This document shows, piece by piece, positions 44,726 through 55,661 of a DNA stretch of 64,000 nt. The DNA comes from Novosphingobium sp. CF614 (GTDB lineage: Bacteria; Pseudomonadota; Alphaproteobacteria; Sphingomonadales; Sphingomonadaceae). The notes under the pieces were generated by a model. It worked only from the letters and a program-made list of their open reading frames with translations, was not told the origin of the DNA and did no database searches. The position numbers were made by a program, and so were the translations under genes. Within the stretch, counting starts at the first letter, position 1; every line of letters begins with the position of its first letter. The stretch is taken from NCBI RefSeq assembly GCF_900113255.1, contig NZ_FOOR01000001.1, positions 62,001-126,000 on the forward strand, given 5' to 3'.

Positions 44726-45615
44726 CCGCCGCCGACCGACCGGCCGAACGCCCCCTTTTCGCGGGGTTGCCGGGCGATATTTCCGTTTCCTTCGAATTCT
44801 TCCCGCCCAAGACGGAGAAGATGGAGGAACAGCTGTGGGATGCGATCACCCAGCTTGCGCCGCTGGGCCCGGGCTTCGTCTCGGTGACATACGGCGCCGG
44901 CGGCTCGACTCGCGAACGCACCCACGCCACCGTCGCGCGGCTGGTGCGCGAGACCGATCTGGTGCCCGCCGCGCATCTTACCTGCGTGGGCGCCAGCAAG
45001 GAAGAGATCGCCGAGATCGCCGACCAGTACTGGGAAGCGGGCGTGCGCCACCTCGTCGCCCTGCGCGGCGATCCGCCGCCGGCGGACGGCGGCTTCGTGC
45101 CCCACCCGCAAGGCTACGCCAGCGCCGCCGCGCTGGTGGCGGGCCTCAAGGCGCGGCATGATTTCGACATCTCGGTGGCCGCCTATCCCGAAGTCCATCC
45201 CGAAGCGGTGAGCGCCGAGGCCGATCTCGACAATCTCAAGCGCAAGATCGACGCCGGCGCCGCGCGCGCGATCACGCAGTTCTTCTTCTCGACCGATGCC
45301 TACTTCCGCTTCCTGGACAAAGTGCTCGCGGCCGGCATCGCCGCGCCGGTGCTGCCGGGCATCATGCCGGTGACGAGCTTCGCGGCGATTCGCCGCATGT
45401 CGGGCAACACCGCGATCCCCGGCTGGCTGGAAACGATGTTCGAGGGCCTCGACGAGCGCCCCGGCCCGCGCGCGCTGGTCGCGGCGGTCGCCGCCGCCGA
45501 CTTGTGCAAGCGCCTCTACGAGGGCGGCGTGCGCGATTTCCATTTCTATACCCTCAACCGCGCCGAACAGGCCTATGCGATCTGCCAGCTGCTGGGGCTC
45601 AGGCCGAAGGGTTGA
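44716..45615 (+). CDS. metF: Methylenetetrahydrofolate reductase
   Basis: A 299-residue flavoenzyme reducing 5,10-methylene-THF to 5-methyl-THF, the methyl donor for MetH. Family motifs are VSFEFFPPKTEKMEEQLWD (with the catalytic Glu), FVSVTYGAGGSTRERTH, HLVALRGDPP, KIDAGAARAITQFFF and PVLPGIMPV. The gene overlaps sahR: ATG 44716 overlaps by 10 bp, and ATG 44722 would form an ATGA overlap; AAAG at 44707-44710 favours 44716. Product flows directly to the split methionine synthase downstream. Confidence 0.95.
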   Translation: MPMTAADRPAERPLFAGLPGDISVSFEFFPPKTEKMEEQLWDAITQLAPLGPGFVSVTYGAGGSTRERTHATVARLVRETDLVPAAHLTCVGASKEEIAEIADQYWEAGVRHLVALRGDPPPADGGFVPHPQGYASAAALVAGLKARHDFDISVAAYPEVHPEAVSAEADLDNLKRKIDAGAARAITQFFFSTDAYFRFLDKVLAAGIAAPVLPGIMPVTSFAAIRRMSGNTAIPGWLETMFEGLDERPGPRALVAAVAAADLCKRLYEGGVRDFHFYTLNRAEQAYAICQLLGLRPKG

Positions 45616-45678
45616 AACGCGCCCGCTGCTTTTTCAGATCTTTTCCTTTTCCGATTTCCTTCAATTGATGGACTAGCC

Positions 45679-46740
45679 ATGACCACCAGAGAAACCTTCC
45701 TCGCCGAGGCCGCCAGGCGCATCCTTATCACCGACGGGGCGTTCGGCACCGAGATCCAGAACTGGAAGCTGGCCGAGGCGGACTATGCCGGCGACCTGGG
45801 CCTGGGCCATGAGCAGAAGGGCAACAACGACATCCTGGCGCTGACCAGGCCCGAAGTGCCCGAGGCGATCCACCGCGCCTATTTCGAGGCCGGGGCCGAC
45901 ATTGCCGAGACCAACACCTTCTCGGCCAACCGCATCAGCCAGGCCGACTATGGCGCCGAGCATCTCGTACGCGCGATCAATGTCGAATCGGCGAAACTGG
46001 CACGCCGCGTCGCCGACGAGTTCCAGGCCCGGGACGCCGAGAACGGCATTCGCCGCCCGCGCTTCGTCGCCGGCGCGATCGGCCCGACCAACAAGACGCT
46101 TTCGCTCAGCCCCGACGTCAACGATCCCGGCTATCGCGAGATCGACTGGGACACGCTGGTCGACGTCTACAAGGAACAGGCCGCCGCCCTCGTCGAAGGC
46201 GGGGTGGACTTCATCCTGATCGAGACGGTGTTCGACACGCTCAACGCCAAGGCCGGGATCATGGCGGTCAAGCAGCTTGAGGCGGAGATCGGCCGCGAAG
46301 TGCCGATCATGCTCTCGATGACGCTGACCGACCTTTCCGGCCGCAACCTGTCCGGCCACACGGTAGAGGCGTTCTGGCACGCGGTGCGGCATGCCAGGCC
46401 GCTGACGGTGGGTCTCAACTGCTCGTTCGGCGCGACCCAGCTGCGCCCCCACGTGAAGACCCTGTCGGAGATCGCCGATACGCTCATCATGGTCTATCCC
46501 AACGCGGGGCTGCCCAACGAACTGGGCGCCTACGACGAGATGCCGGGCACCACCGCCGGCTTCGTCCAGGAATGGGCCCTCGCCGGGCAGGTCAACGTGC
46601 TGGGCGGATGCTGCGGATCGACGCCCGCGCATATCGCCGCCATCGCCAAGGCCGTCGCCGGCCTGCCGCCGCGCAAGCTGCCGGTGCTCGAACCGGTGAC
46701 GCGCCTTGCCGGGCTTGAGCCCTTCATCATGGCGGCGTGA
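45679..46740 (+). CDS. metH: Methionine synthase, homocysteine-binding subunit (split MetH)
   Basis: A 353-residue protein equal to the N-terminal homocysteine S-methyltransferase module of MetH. Zinc ligands are the Cys of VGLNCSFGA and the Cys pair of GGCCGSTP. The N-terminal [16 protein letters not shown] and [14 protein letters not shown] are module hallmarks. In many bacteria this is fused to the folate, cobalamin and activation modules; here it is a separate gene 113 bp before them. It provides bound homocysteine thiolate to the methylcobalamin of the partner. The 63-bp gap before it is pyrimidine-rich. Confidence 0.95.
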   Translation: MTTRETFLAEAARRILITDGAFGTEIQNWKLAEADYAGDLGLGHEQKGNNDILALTRPEVPEAIHRAYFEAGADIAETNTFSANRISQADYGAEHLVRAINVESAKLARRVADEFQARDAENGIRRPRFVAGAIGPTNKTLSLSPDVNDPGYREIDWDTLVDVYKEQAAALVEGGVDFILIETVFDTLNAKAGIMAVKQLEAEIGREVPIMLSMTLTDLSGRNLSGHTVEAFWHAVRHARPLTVGLNCSFGATQLRPHVKTLSEIADTLIMVYPNAGLPNELGAYDEMPGTTAGFVQEWALAGQVNVLGGCCGSTPAHIAAIAKAVAGLPPRKLPVLEPVTRLAGLEPFIMAA

Positions 46741-46765
46741 TATCCCTATTTCATGATGCCCGCGC

Positions 46766-46842
46766 CGTTCGTGTCGAACAAAGTCGAGACACGTCCGCGC
46801 CGGCCCCCGATCAACGTGTCTCGAATTCGCCCGGCACGAACG
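46766..46842. repeat. Nested inverted repeat between the two metH genes
   Basis: Outer arms CGTTCGTG (46766-46773) and CACGAACG (46835-46842) enclose inner arms TCGAGACACGT (46784-46794) and ACGTGTCTCGA (46814-46824). It looks like a REP-type palindrome of the TCGTGTCGA/GAGACACG class and lies 11 bp before the GTG start of the second metH gene. Confidence 0.8.
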
Positions 46843-46853
46843 GAGTTTTCCAA

Positions 46854-49483
<2,630 letters not shown>

Positions 49484-49493
<10 letters not shown>

Positions 49494-49523
49494 CCTGGAC
49501 TGACCTGGACTGGCCCGGACTGG
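49484..49523. repeat. 10-bp tandem repeat over the metH stop codon
   Basis: Four copies of CCTGGACTGA (the last two with one or two changes) run from 49484. The metH stop TGA (49491-49493) is in the first copy, so the repeat has spread into the 3' gap. Confidence 0.85.
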
Positions 49524-49573
49524 CCGCTTCCTTTCGCACTTGCAACATGGCGCGCGACGGGTAATCCAGGCCC

Positions 49574-50155
49574 ATGACCACCGCGCGCATCGCCGCCAGG
49601 ACGCTTGTCTACGACGGCTGGTACAAGTTCTTCCAGCTCGAACTGGACATGCCCGACGGCAGCCGCGCCCAGCGGCACCTGCTCGACAACGGCTCGGCGG
49701 TGGCGGTGCTGCCTTACGATCCGGTGCGGCGCGTCTGCACGCTGATCGACCAGCCTCGCGCCGGCGTGCTCGCGGCGGGCGAGCCGCCGCTGCTCGAAGT
49801 GATCGCCGGCAACCTCGATGGCGCCAGCCCGGAGGAGCGGATCGTCGAAGAGGCCATGGAGGAAGGCGGGCTGCGCCTTTCGCGGATCGAACACGTCACC
49901 CGGATATGGTCGCTGCCCCCGGTCTCGACCGAGCGGATCACGCTCTATCTCGCCCGCTACTCCAGCGCGGATCGGGTCGGGGGCGGCGGCGGCGCGCACG
50001 ACGAGAACGAATGCATCCGCGTGCACGAGATCGGCCTGGACGACTTGCGCGGCATGGTCCTGTCCGGCGCGCTGACCGACGCCAAGACGCTGATCCTGGC
50101 CCAGGCGCTGCTGCTGCGCCGGCCGGAGCTATGGGCTGATCCCGACATGGGGTGA
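49574..50155 (+). CDS. Nudix hydrolase with degenerate Nudix box
   Basis: A 193-residue protein of the ADP-ribose/GDP-mannose pyrophosphatase (NudF/NudK) type, beginning TLVYDGWYKFFQLELDMPDGS. The Nudix box reads AGNLDGASPEERIVEEAMEEGGL: the metal-binding E-x-x-E-E core is present (EEAMEE), but the usual Arg of REUxEE is Glu, the upstream Glu is missing and spacing is one residue short. It may hydrolyse a sugar nucleotide, with altered chemistry. A glycine-rich loop (VGGGGGAHD) lies near residue 137. Transcribed after metH, possibly as a separate unit. Confidence 0.82.
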   Translation: MTTARIAARTLVYDGWYKFFQLELDMPDGSRAQRHLLDNGSAVAVLPYDPVRRVCTLIDQPRAGVLAAGEPPLLEVIAGNLDGASPEERIVEEAMEEGGLRLSRIEHVTRIWSLPPVSTERITLYLARYSSADRVGGGGGAHDENECIRVHEIGLDDLRGMVLSGALTDAKTLILAQALLLRRPELWADPDMG

Positions 50156-50225
50156 TGGAAACGCAGCCAGGCCTCGCTCCAGAAGAGCCGGCATTGGCGC
50201 AATGAACCCCAAATCCAAATCGAGA

Positions 50226-50263
50226 CCCGCTCGTCACCCTTCGACAAGCTCCGGACGAGCGGG
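50226..50263. repeat. Palindromic CCGCTCGTC element, copy 2 (short)
   Basis: Arms CCCGCTCGTC (50226-50235) and GACGAGCGGG (50254-50263), with CCCTTCGACAAGCTCC in the centre. A deleted form of the element at 40237-40308; it has lost most of one arm. Confidence 0.75.
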
Positions 50264-50289
50264 GCGATTCAGATTTTCGGTTCGAAGTT

Positions 50290-50655
50290 CTAAATCTTGC
50301 GGAGCGTCGTCCCGCCGGAATGGTGCGCCTGATGATTGCGCGTGAAGCGCGGTGCGGGATCCTCTCCCACCCCGACCGGCGCGCGGGCGAGCTTGGGATC
50401 GATATCCTCGCGAAAGGCCACGCCGAACCGGTTGTCCTGCACCCAGGCCACCGAGCCTTTGACCCAGCCGACATTGCGGATGTTCACTTCGACGATGGAG
50501 CCGCGCACGATGCGCACCGGGCCTTCGCCCATCATGCCGCCGGCGGACAGATTGCGGACCTTGATGCGGTATTCGCCTTCAAGACCGTCGATGCGCAGAT
50601 CCGCCATGAGGAACAGGCTGTCGCGCGCGATCTGCCGATTGTCACCTTCGTTCAT
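50290..50655 (-). CDS. PilZ-domain protein
   Basis: A 121-residue single PilZ domain. The c-di-GMP binding signature is partly visible: a basic segment RQIARDSLFLMADLRI near the start and RNLSAGGMMGEGP (D/N-x-S-x-x-G motif). The first RxxxR box is only approximate (RQIARDS), so binding should be tested. The last ~20 residues are basic and His-rich (RFTRNHQAHHSGG). ATG 50655 gives normal PilZ size. Position between repeats and dksA gives no pathway. Confidence 0.8.
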   Translation of the reverse strand: MNEGDNRQIARDSLFLMADLRIDGLEGEYRIKVRNLSAGGMMGEGPVRIVRGSIVEVNIRNVGWVKGSVAWVQDNRFGVAFREDIDPKLARAPVGVGEDPAPRFTRNHQAHHSGGTTLRKI

Positions 50656-50819
50656 GAGCTTCCGTCCGGTGTTCGAACCCACCCGCCCCGCGTTCACGCA
50701 CGCCGCGTGACTGCGCGAGAACGCGCCACCACATCGGGATATATGCGATAATGGCAAACAAACACTTAACGGGCGCGGCAACGCCGGTGCGTTCCGGCCC
50801 GGAACCGGGCCGTCCGGCG

Positions 50820-51278
50820 TCAATCGTCGCGCGAAACCTTTTCCCGGCGCTCGTGCGCTTCCTGCGCTTCGACCGTCATCGTCGCGATCGGACGCGCTTC
50901 GAGCCGGCCGAGGCCGATCGGTTCGCCCGTCACCTCGCAATAACCGTATTCGCCTTCCTCGATCCGCCGCAGCGCCGAATCGATCTTGGCGATCAGCTTG
51001 CGCTGGCGATCGCGCGTGCGCAGTTCGATGCCCCAGTCGGTCTCGCTGGAGGCGCGATCGTTGAGATCCGGCTCGCGGATCGGGCCGTCCTGAAGCTGCT
51101 GCAGCGTGCCGGCCGCCGCGTCCAGGATGGATCGCTTCCAGGCCATCAGCAATTTGCGGAAATAGTCTTGCTGAGCCTCGCTCATATAAGGCTCGTCGTC
51201 GGCGGGAACATAGGCGCCGCCGATCGCGCGCCTCGCCTTGGCGAGTACATCAATTTCGTCAGTCAGGGTCGTTGCCAT
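50820..51278 (-). CDS. dksA: DksA/TraR-family RNA polymerase-binding regulator
   Basis: A 152-residue DksA: a long coiled coil (YFRKLLMAWKRSILDAAAGTLQQLQ; ELRTRDRQRKLIAKIDSALRRIEEGEYG) with the acidic tip DLNDRASSE retaining the DxxDxA signature needed for action with ppGpp. The zinc finger keeps only one of the four cysteines (GYCEVTGEPIGLGRLEARP), as in several alphaproteobacterial DksA proteins. ATG 51278 is chosen by family length. It adjusts transcription of rRNA and biosynthetic genes in the stringent response. A promoter candidate is at 51372-51400. Confidence 0.92.
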   Translation of the reverse strand: MATTLTDEIDVLAKARRAIGGAYVPADDEPYMSEAQQDYFRKLLMAWKRSILDAAAGTLQQLQDGPIREPDLNDRASSETDWGIELRTRDRQRKLIAKIDSALRRIEEGEYGYCEVTGEPIGLGRLEARPIATMTVEAQEAHERREKVSRDD

Positions 51279-51601
51279 CCAGAGAAACTCCGCACGTGTC
51301 CTCCGCGGACCGCCAACGCCCTGCAGCCCCGGATTTTTCCGGCAACCGAACAACGATCCGTGGTTGCCGCGCCTATAGGTCCGCACTTTTCCGGGCACAA
51401 GCTTATATGCTCGGCCGTCCACAAAATTCCCCGGCGCGGTTTCGTTTCGGCGCATCCGGGCCGTGGTTTCGCAAACATTCCTAGACAGCGTTAACTGATT
51501 CTTGACTACCCCTGGCCCAGCGTGGCCGCATCGGAAGACCGATTAGGTGGTCGGAAGAGGGGGCAATACGACAAAGTAACACCACAAGGGGGTAACGAGA
51601 G
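51279..51601. other. 323-bp divergent intergenic region between dksA and the Sel1-like gene
   Basis: It contains the dksA leader hairpin and promoter candidate on the minus side. On the plus side TTGACT occurs at 51502-51507 but without a fitting -10, and GGTAACGAGAG precedes the Sel1-like start. No ORF or longer repeat is evident. Confidence 0.5.
51372..51400 (-). promoter_or_regulatory. Candidate promoter of dksA
   Basis: On the minus strand TTGTGC (51400-51395), 17-bp spacer and TATAGG (51377-51372), about 95 bp before the dksA start. A small hairpin CCGGATTTTTCCGG (51329-51342) lies in the predicted leader. Confidence 0.4.
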
Positions 51602-51940
51602 ATGGAAACTGCCTGGATCAAGGAATATCGATTCACACCCGCCACCGCGGCCGATTTCGCCGCCGAGGACCTGCTGGTCGCCGAATGCCTCGCTGCCGCC
51701 GCGCAGGGGGACTGTTCGGCCTACTTCGACCTCGGCGTCGCGTATTCGACCGGCAGCCACGGCGCCGGCTGTGACCTGATCGAAGCCCACAAGTGGTTCA
51801 ACCTCGCTGCCGTCGCCGGCCACGAGGAGGCAGCCATCTGCCGCGCCGAAGTCGCCGACGAGATGACCGCCCGCGAAATCGCCGAAGCCCAACGCCGCGC
51901 CCGCGAATGGCTCGCCGCATCGAGCCGCAAGGCCGCCTGA
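51602..51940 (+). CDS. Sel1-like repeat protein
   Basis: A 112-residue protein with one clear Sel1-like (TPR-type) helical repeat pair: ACSAYFDLGVAYSTG-like segment (DCSAYFDLGVAYSTGS, about residues 37-52) and AHKWFNLAAVAGHEEA (about 62-77). It probably binds another protein. The C-terminus is basic and Ala/Arg-rich. Short for the family. ATG 51602 follows AACGAGAG (51593-51600). Isolated gene; no partner can be proposed. Confidence 0.78.
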   Translation: METAWIKEYRFTPATAADFAAEDLLVAECLAAAAQGDCSAYFDLGVAYSTGSHGAGCDLIEAHKWFNLAAVAGHEEAAICRAEVADEMTAREIAEAQRRAREWLAASSRKAA

Positions 51941-52017
51941 ACGCATAACCCGCCATCCCGGCGAACGTCGGGACCATCGGCGGTCTCCACGCGCAGAGAT
52001 GCGAATCTGGATTGGGA

Positions 52018-52093
52018 CCCCGCTCGTCCTGAGCTTGTCGAAGGCATGGTGCCAGCACCGCGCATGGGCTTCGACGAGCTCAGCCTGAGCGGG
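52018..52093. repeat. Palindromic CCGCTCGTCCTGAGC element, copy 3
   Basis: Left arm from 52018 (CCCGCTCGTCCTGAGCTTGT, through CGAAGGC at 52044) and right arm 52067-52093 (GGGCTTCGACGAGCTCAG... GAGCGGG) pair with two or three mismatches around a ~22-nt centre. Same family as 40237-40308. Confidence 0.8.
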
Positions 52094-52194
52094 TTCGGTG
52101 GCATACCCTCCGGCGCGCCACTAAACTGTTGTCATCTCACAGGAAATTGCTTAGGCCAGAACAAGTCCACATAGCCTGCGAGTTGACCTTCTCC

Positions 52195-53589
52195 ATGCAT
52201 CAAAAATTCACGCTGGCAATGCTTTGCTCTGGCCTATGTCTTATCACGACCGGATGCGGAGGTGGCGGATCTTCGGGAACCAGCACTCCACCGACAGCGG
52301 GTGGGGGCGGCGGAACGCCAACACCTGCGCCTACAGGTGATGCAGGCACTACGGTTTTCGCAGCTTCCGCGATGGGGCCGCTGCTCGCTCGCATCAATTT
52401 TGACGCCAATGGCAACGGCACCTTCGGCGATGCCGGAGATGCGCTAAGCAGCACGGCGATAGACGGGCGCTTCGGTCGCTCGATCAGCGCGCTTGCTCCC
52501 GCAATCCATACAGGGACAATTCCCGCAAAAGCCACGGTCCGCATGGAGGCGACCGGGATCGACGCTTCGACCGCGCTTTTTTTCGCTCAGATGCGCGCAC
52601 CCGCCGGCGCCACGGTAATCTCGCCGCTGACCGCACTGATTGATGCCGCCGGCTCCGAAGCGAACGTTCGCAGTGCGCTTGGCCTTGATATAGGCGCGAA
52701 CGCCCTTCGCGGATCTATCGGGCTGACCACGTTCAACCCGGCGCTCGGACTTGTCAGCAGCGATGCTGATGCGCGCCACAACGCCATGCAATTGACCCGG
52801 CTCAATCTGCAGCTGTTAGCGATGGCCGCCGTTCTCAAGGATACAAATGGTGATCCGGTCGATTTCAACGTCACCCTTCTCGATAGTTCCCGTTACATGG
52901 CGCAGCAGATCGCCGCGACCGGCCGACTCGATCTGACCGACCCTGCAGCGATCCGCGCCCTGTTCGACCGAAGCCGATATCAGTTCGGAAGTCCTCCGGC
53001 TCAGCTCGACGCGATGGCTGGCCTGATGGCGCGCTACAATGCGGCGGTCCCCACCGATCTTGCCAATGCCGATACGGTGCGCGGTTGGGCGTGGGGCTTC
53101 CGTTTCGATATCATGGTCGACTTCAGAACTCTTGCCAGCAGTTGGCCTAATCCCAATGCATCGCGCATTGCCGTGATCGATGCGGCGCAAATGCGCCAGA
53201 TCGCCGCCGGTTTTGCCGCCTTGCAAGCTCCCGTTCCCGCGCCCTTTATGGCTGCCCCCGATTATGCTGAAGTGCTCGTGCCCGACGATTCGACCATTCT
53301 GACAGGATGTAACAGTGCTTCTCGTCGTTATCCCAGCTGCAACGATATCGTGCCGTTCACCTTCGAATCCGCAACCAGAACCCTAGTCAGCGCGACTTCC
53401 AGCGAGCCGTCTTCGCTAGCCGTCGACCTTTCGGCAACGGCGGTGCCTGTCGAACCAGATTTTCTGCGCCTTCGCAGACTTGGCACGACATTCCGAGGAC
53501 CAGTGCAGGTGCGCTACACAAGCAGCCTTGCCAACGGCCAGACATCCGAAGGTTACCTCTTCGTTCAAGTAAAGGTGCCGGGCACTTGA
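52195..53589 (+). CDS. Lipoprotein of unknown function
   Basis: A 464-residue exported protein not recognised as a known family. The signal peptide (FTLAMLCSGLCLITTGC) ends in a plausible lipobox cysteine, followed by a Gly/Ser/Thr/Pro-rich linker to about residue 48. INFDANGNGTFGDAGDAL (about residues 64-81) looks like a Ca2+-binding DxNxNG loop. The C-terminal part has two cysteines (TGCNSASRRYPSC) that could pair. ATG 52195 directly precedes the signal peptide. Base composition looks lower in GC, with more A/T-ending codons than neighbouring genes, and palindromic repeats lie on both sides, so horizontal origin is possible. Confidence 0.7.
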   Translation: MHQKFTLAMLCSGLCLITTGCGGGGSSGTSTPPTAGGGGGTPTPAPTGDAGTTVFAASAMGPLLARINFDANGNGTFGDAGDALSSTAIDGRFGRSISALAPAIHTGTIPAKATVRMEATGIDASTALFFAQMRAPAGATVISPLTALIDAAGSEANVRSALGLDIGANALRGSIGLTTFNPALGLVSSDADARHNAMQLTRLNLQLLAMAAVLKDTNGDPVDFNVTLLDSSRYMAQQIAATGRLDLTDPAAIRALFDRSRYQFGSPPAQLDAMAGLMARYNAAVPTDLANADTVRGWAWGFRFDIMVDFRTLASSWPNPNASRIAVIDAAQMRQIAAGFAALQAPVPAPFMAAPDYAEVLVPDDSTILTGCNSASRRYPSCNDIVPFTFESATRTLVSATSSEPSSLAVDLSATAVPVEPDFLRLRRLGTTFRGPVQVRYTSSLANGQTSEGYLFVQVKVPGT

Positions 53590-53643
53590 GCTGAACGCCA
53601 ATCTGGCCAGACCCATGGGACTGCGAACCTCGAACTCTATTCT

Positions 53644-53702
53644 GATTGATTTCAGTTCCCGAAACTGACGAAGGGAAGGGGGAACAAGAGTTCCGATCAA
53701 TC
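53644..53702. repeat. Dispersed repeat copy C, small palindrome
   Basis: Ends GATTGAT (53644-53650) and ATCAATC (53696-53702) are complementary; inside, GTTCCC pairs with GGGAAC. The stretch CGAAGGGAAGGGGGAAC followed by AAGAGTTCCGATCA matches the right arm of copy A at 19020-19123. Confidence 0.65.
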
Positions 53703-53742
53703 TACTGCGAGCGGGATGGACGGGATTCTTGGGCGCGATGCC

Positions 53743-54879
53743 CTAATCCTTGCGGAATGGCGAACGTTCGCCGAGCCAGATCTGGTCCCGGGCGATACCG
53801 GCGCGTTCCTGTTCAAGGTAGTCGGCGACCGCGGCCCGCAGGCCCTGGTTCACGATGTAATGCGCCGAAACCGTGCGCACCGGCTCGTAGCCGCGCGCCA
53901 GCTTGTGCCCGCCCTGCGCGCCGGCCTCGACGCGTGACAGGCCCAGCGCGATGGCGGCATCGATCGCCTGGTAGTAGCACAGCTCGAAGTGCAGGAACGG
54001 CTTGTCGACGCGCGCCCCCCAGTAGCGGCCGTAGAGCGCCTCGCCGCCGATGAAATTGAGCGCGCCGGCAACCGGCGCGCCGTCCGAAAAAGCCATGACC
54101 AGCAGGATCCGGTCGGCCATCGCCTCGCCCAGCAGCGTGAAGGCCGCCCGCGTCAGATAGGGCCGCCCCCACTTGCGCGCGCCGGTGTCCTGGTAGAACC
54201 CCCAGAAGGCATCCCAATGGCTTTCCGTGATCTCGGCGCCGCGCAGGCTGCGGATTTCCACCCCGTCCTGCGCCTTGGCGCGTTCCTTGCGCAAGTCCTT
54301 GCGCTTGCGCGAGGAAAGCGCCGCCAGGAAATCCTCGAAACCGGCATAGCCGCGATTTTCCCAGTGGAACTGGATATCCTCGCGCAGCAGCCAGCCGGCC
54401 TGCTCGAACAGCGGCACTTGCGCCGGTTCGATGAAAGTGGCGTGGGCGGAGGACAGGCCGCTGTCGCGGCACAGCGTCTCGGCCGCGCGCAGCAGCGGCA
54501 GGGCCAGTTCGCGATGGCGGGTGAGCAGGCGCGGCCCGGTAGCGGGCGTGAACGGCACCGCGATCTGCAGCTTGGGATAGTAGGACCCGCCCGCGCGGTG
54601 CCATGCATCGGCCCAGGCGTGATCGAACACGTATTCGCCCTGCGAATGATCCTTGAGATAGGCGGGAAGCGCGGCGGCCAGCCGGCCGTCCGGGCCGGCG
54701 ATGACGATCGGCACCGGCCGCCAGCCGCTGCGCCCGCCGACGCTGCCCGATTCTTCCATGGCCGCCAGGAAGGCGTGGCTGACGAAGGGATTGTCGCCCG
54801 AAGTCAGCGCGTCCCACTCGCCGGCCGGAAGCGCGCCGACCGACGGGTGGATCCGCGCGGTGAATTCGCCCTCGCTCAT
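53743..54879 (-). CDS. FemAB/GNAT-like protein (DUF482)
   Basis: A 378-residue member of the DUF482 family, distantly related to FemAB and GNAT acyltransferases. Typical segments are NPFVSHAFLAAMEESGSVG at the start, KDHSQGEYVFDHAWADAWHRAGGSYYPKLQIAVPFTP, FLAALSSRKRKDLRKERAKA and the C-terminal ALNFIGGEALYGRYWGARVDKPFLHFELCYYQAIDAAIALGLSRVEAGAQGGHKLARGYEP region. The reaction is unproven; aminoacyl or acyl transfer is assumed from fold. The start overlaps the GDPD gene end by 4 bp, so it is the last gene of the run from the HAD gene. Confidence 0.85.
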   Translation of the reverse strand: MSEGEFTARIHPSVGALPAGEWDALTSGDNPFVSHAFLAAMEESGSVGGRSGWRPVPIVIAGPDGRLAAALPAYLKDHSQGEYVFDHAWADAWHRAGGSYYPKLQIAVPFTPATGPRLLTRHRELALPLLRAAETLCRDSGLSSAHATFIEPAQVPLFEQAGWLLREDIQFHWENRGYAGFEDFLAALSSRKRKDLRKERAKAQDGVEIRSLRGAEITESHWDAFWGFYQDTGARKWGRPYLTRAAFTLLGEAMADRILLVMAFSDGAPVAGALNFIGGEALYGRYWGARVDKPFLHFELCYYQAIDAAIALGLSRVEAGAQGGHKLARGYEPVRTVSAHYIVNQGLRAAVADYLEQERAGIARDQIWLGERSPFRKD

Positions 54880-55661
54880 GCCGGCGGCCCAACCGCACGA
54901 TCCGCCTTCCCGCCTTCGAACAGATCGGCGTCGGCATGGGCGGCGGCGCGCGCGGCCAGTTCCGCGCCGCGCACGGTCCAGGCCACCACGGGCAGGCCCC
55001 GGCGGCGCTGCCCGGCGGCGAAACCGCTGGGCAGGTCGCGCACGTCATAGGCGAGGAAATCGGGCCGCGCGCGCCACAGCGCCAGGCGGCGGCGCAGCGT
55101 GCCCGGCAGCGCCCGGTCCTCCCCCTCGGAAACGACCAGCCCGCGCACCGTATGCGGCGAATGCTTCCAGTACCAGTGCGAGACGCGCGCATCGAAGCCC
55201 ATCACCGCGTGCGGCCCGGTATAGCCTTCCAGCACGCGGCGCACCGCCAGGCACAGCGCGGCGACGTGGGCGTCACGTTCGGACTTGATCTCGATCAGCA
55301 CCGGCGCGCGGCCGGCGACATCCGCCAGCACCTGGCGCAGCGTCGGGATCGTCTCGCCGCCGCCGGCCAGGGCGATGGCGCCGAGCTGCGCGGCGCTGCG
55401 CCGTGCGACCGGCCCGGTTTCGGCCGTCAGCCGATCGAGCACATCGTCATGGAACACCACCGGCGATCCGTCGCGCGATCGCCGCACGTCGAGTTCGATG
55501 CCATATCCGCCGGCGACGGCCTTCGCGAAAGCCGCGCGCGAGTTTTCCGGCACGCCGGGCCCATGCAGCCCGCGGTGGGCATAGTCGTGTTCGCCGATCC
55601 ACCCGACCTTGCGCGGATCGGGCGGCGGCGAACGCCAGCGGTCAAGCAGGGCGAACAGCAA
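54876..55661 (-). CDS. Glycerophosphodiester phosphodiesterase
   Basis: A 261-residue GDPD-domain enzyme hydrolysing glycerophosphodiesters to glycerol-3-phosphate and an alcohol. Active-site residues lie in YAHRGLHGPGVPENSRAAF (His, Arg, Glu), GIELDVRRSRDGSPVVFHDDVLDRLT (Glu, Asp, His) and VLIEIKSE. No signal peptide is seen. Start is uncertain: no ATG or GTG suits; TTG 55661 gives a sensible N-terminus (LLFALLDRW) overlapping the ridA end by 20 bp, whereas ATG 55727 would overlap by 86 bp. Coupled to the FemAB-like gene. Confidence 0.87.
   Translation of the reverse strand: MLFALLDRWRSPPPDPRKVGWIGEHDYAHRGLHGPGVPENSRAAFAKAVAGGYGIELDVRRSRDGSPVVFHDDVLDRLTAETGPVARRSAAQLGAIALAGGGETIPTLRQVLADVAGRAPVLIEIKSERDAHVAALCLAVRRVLEGYTGPHAVMGFDARVSHWYWKHSPHTVRGLVVSEGEDRALPGTLRRRLALWRARPDFLAYDVRDLPSGFAAGQRRRGLPVVAWTVRGAELAARAAAHADADLFEGGKADRAVGPPA

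Noticed and set aside
45616..45678. Gap before metH checked for SAM-II or cobalamin riboswitch
   Set aside because: Only 63 nt, pyrimidine-rich, without the conserved pseudoknot or B12-box sequences.
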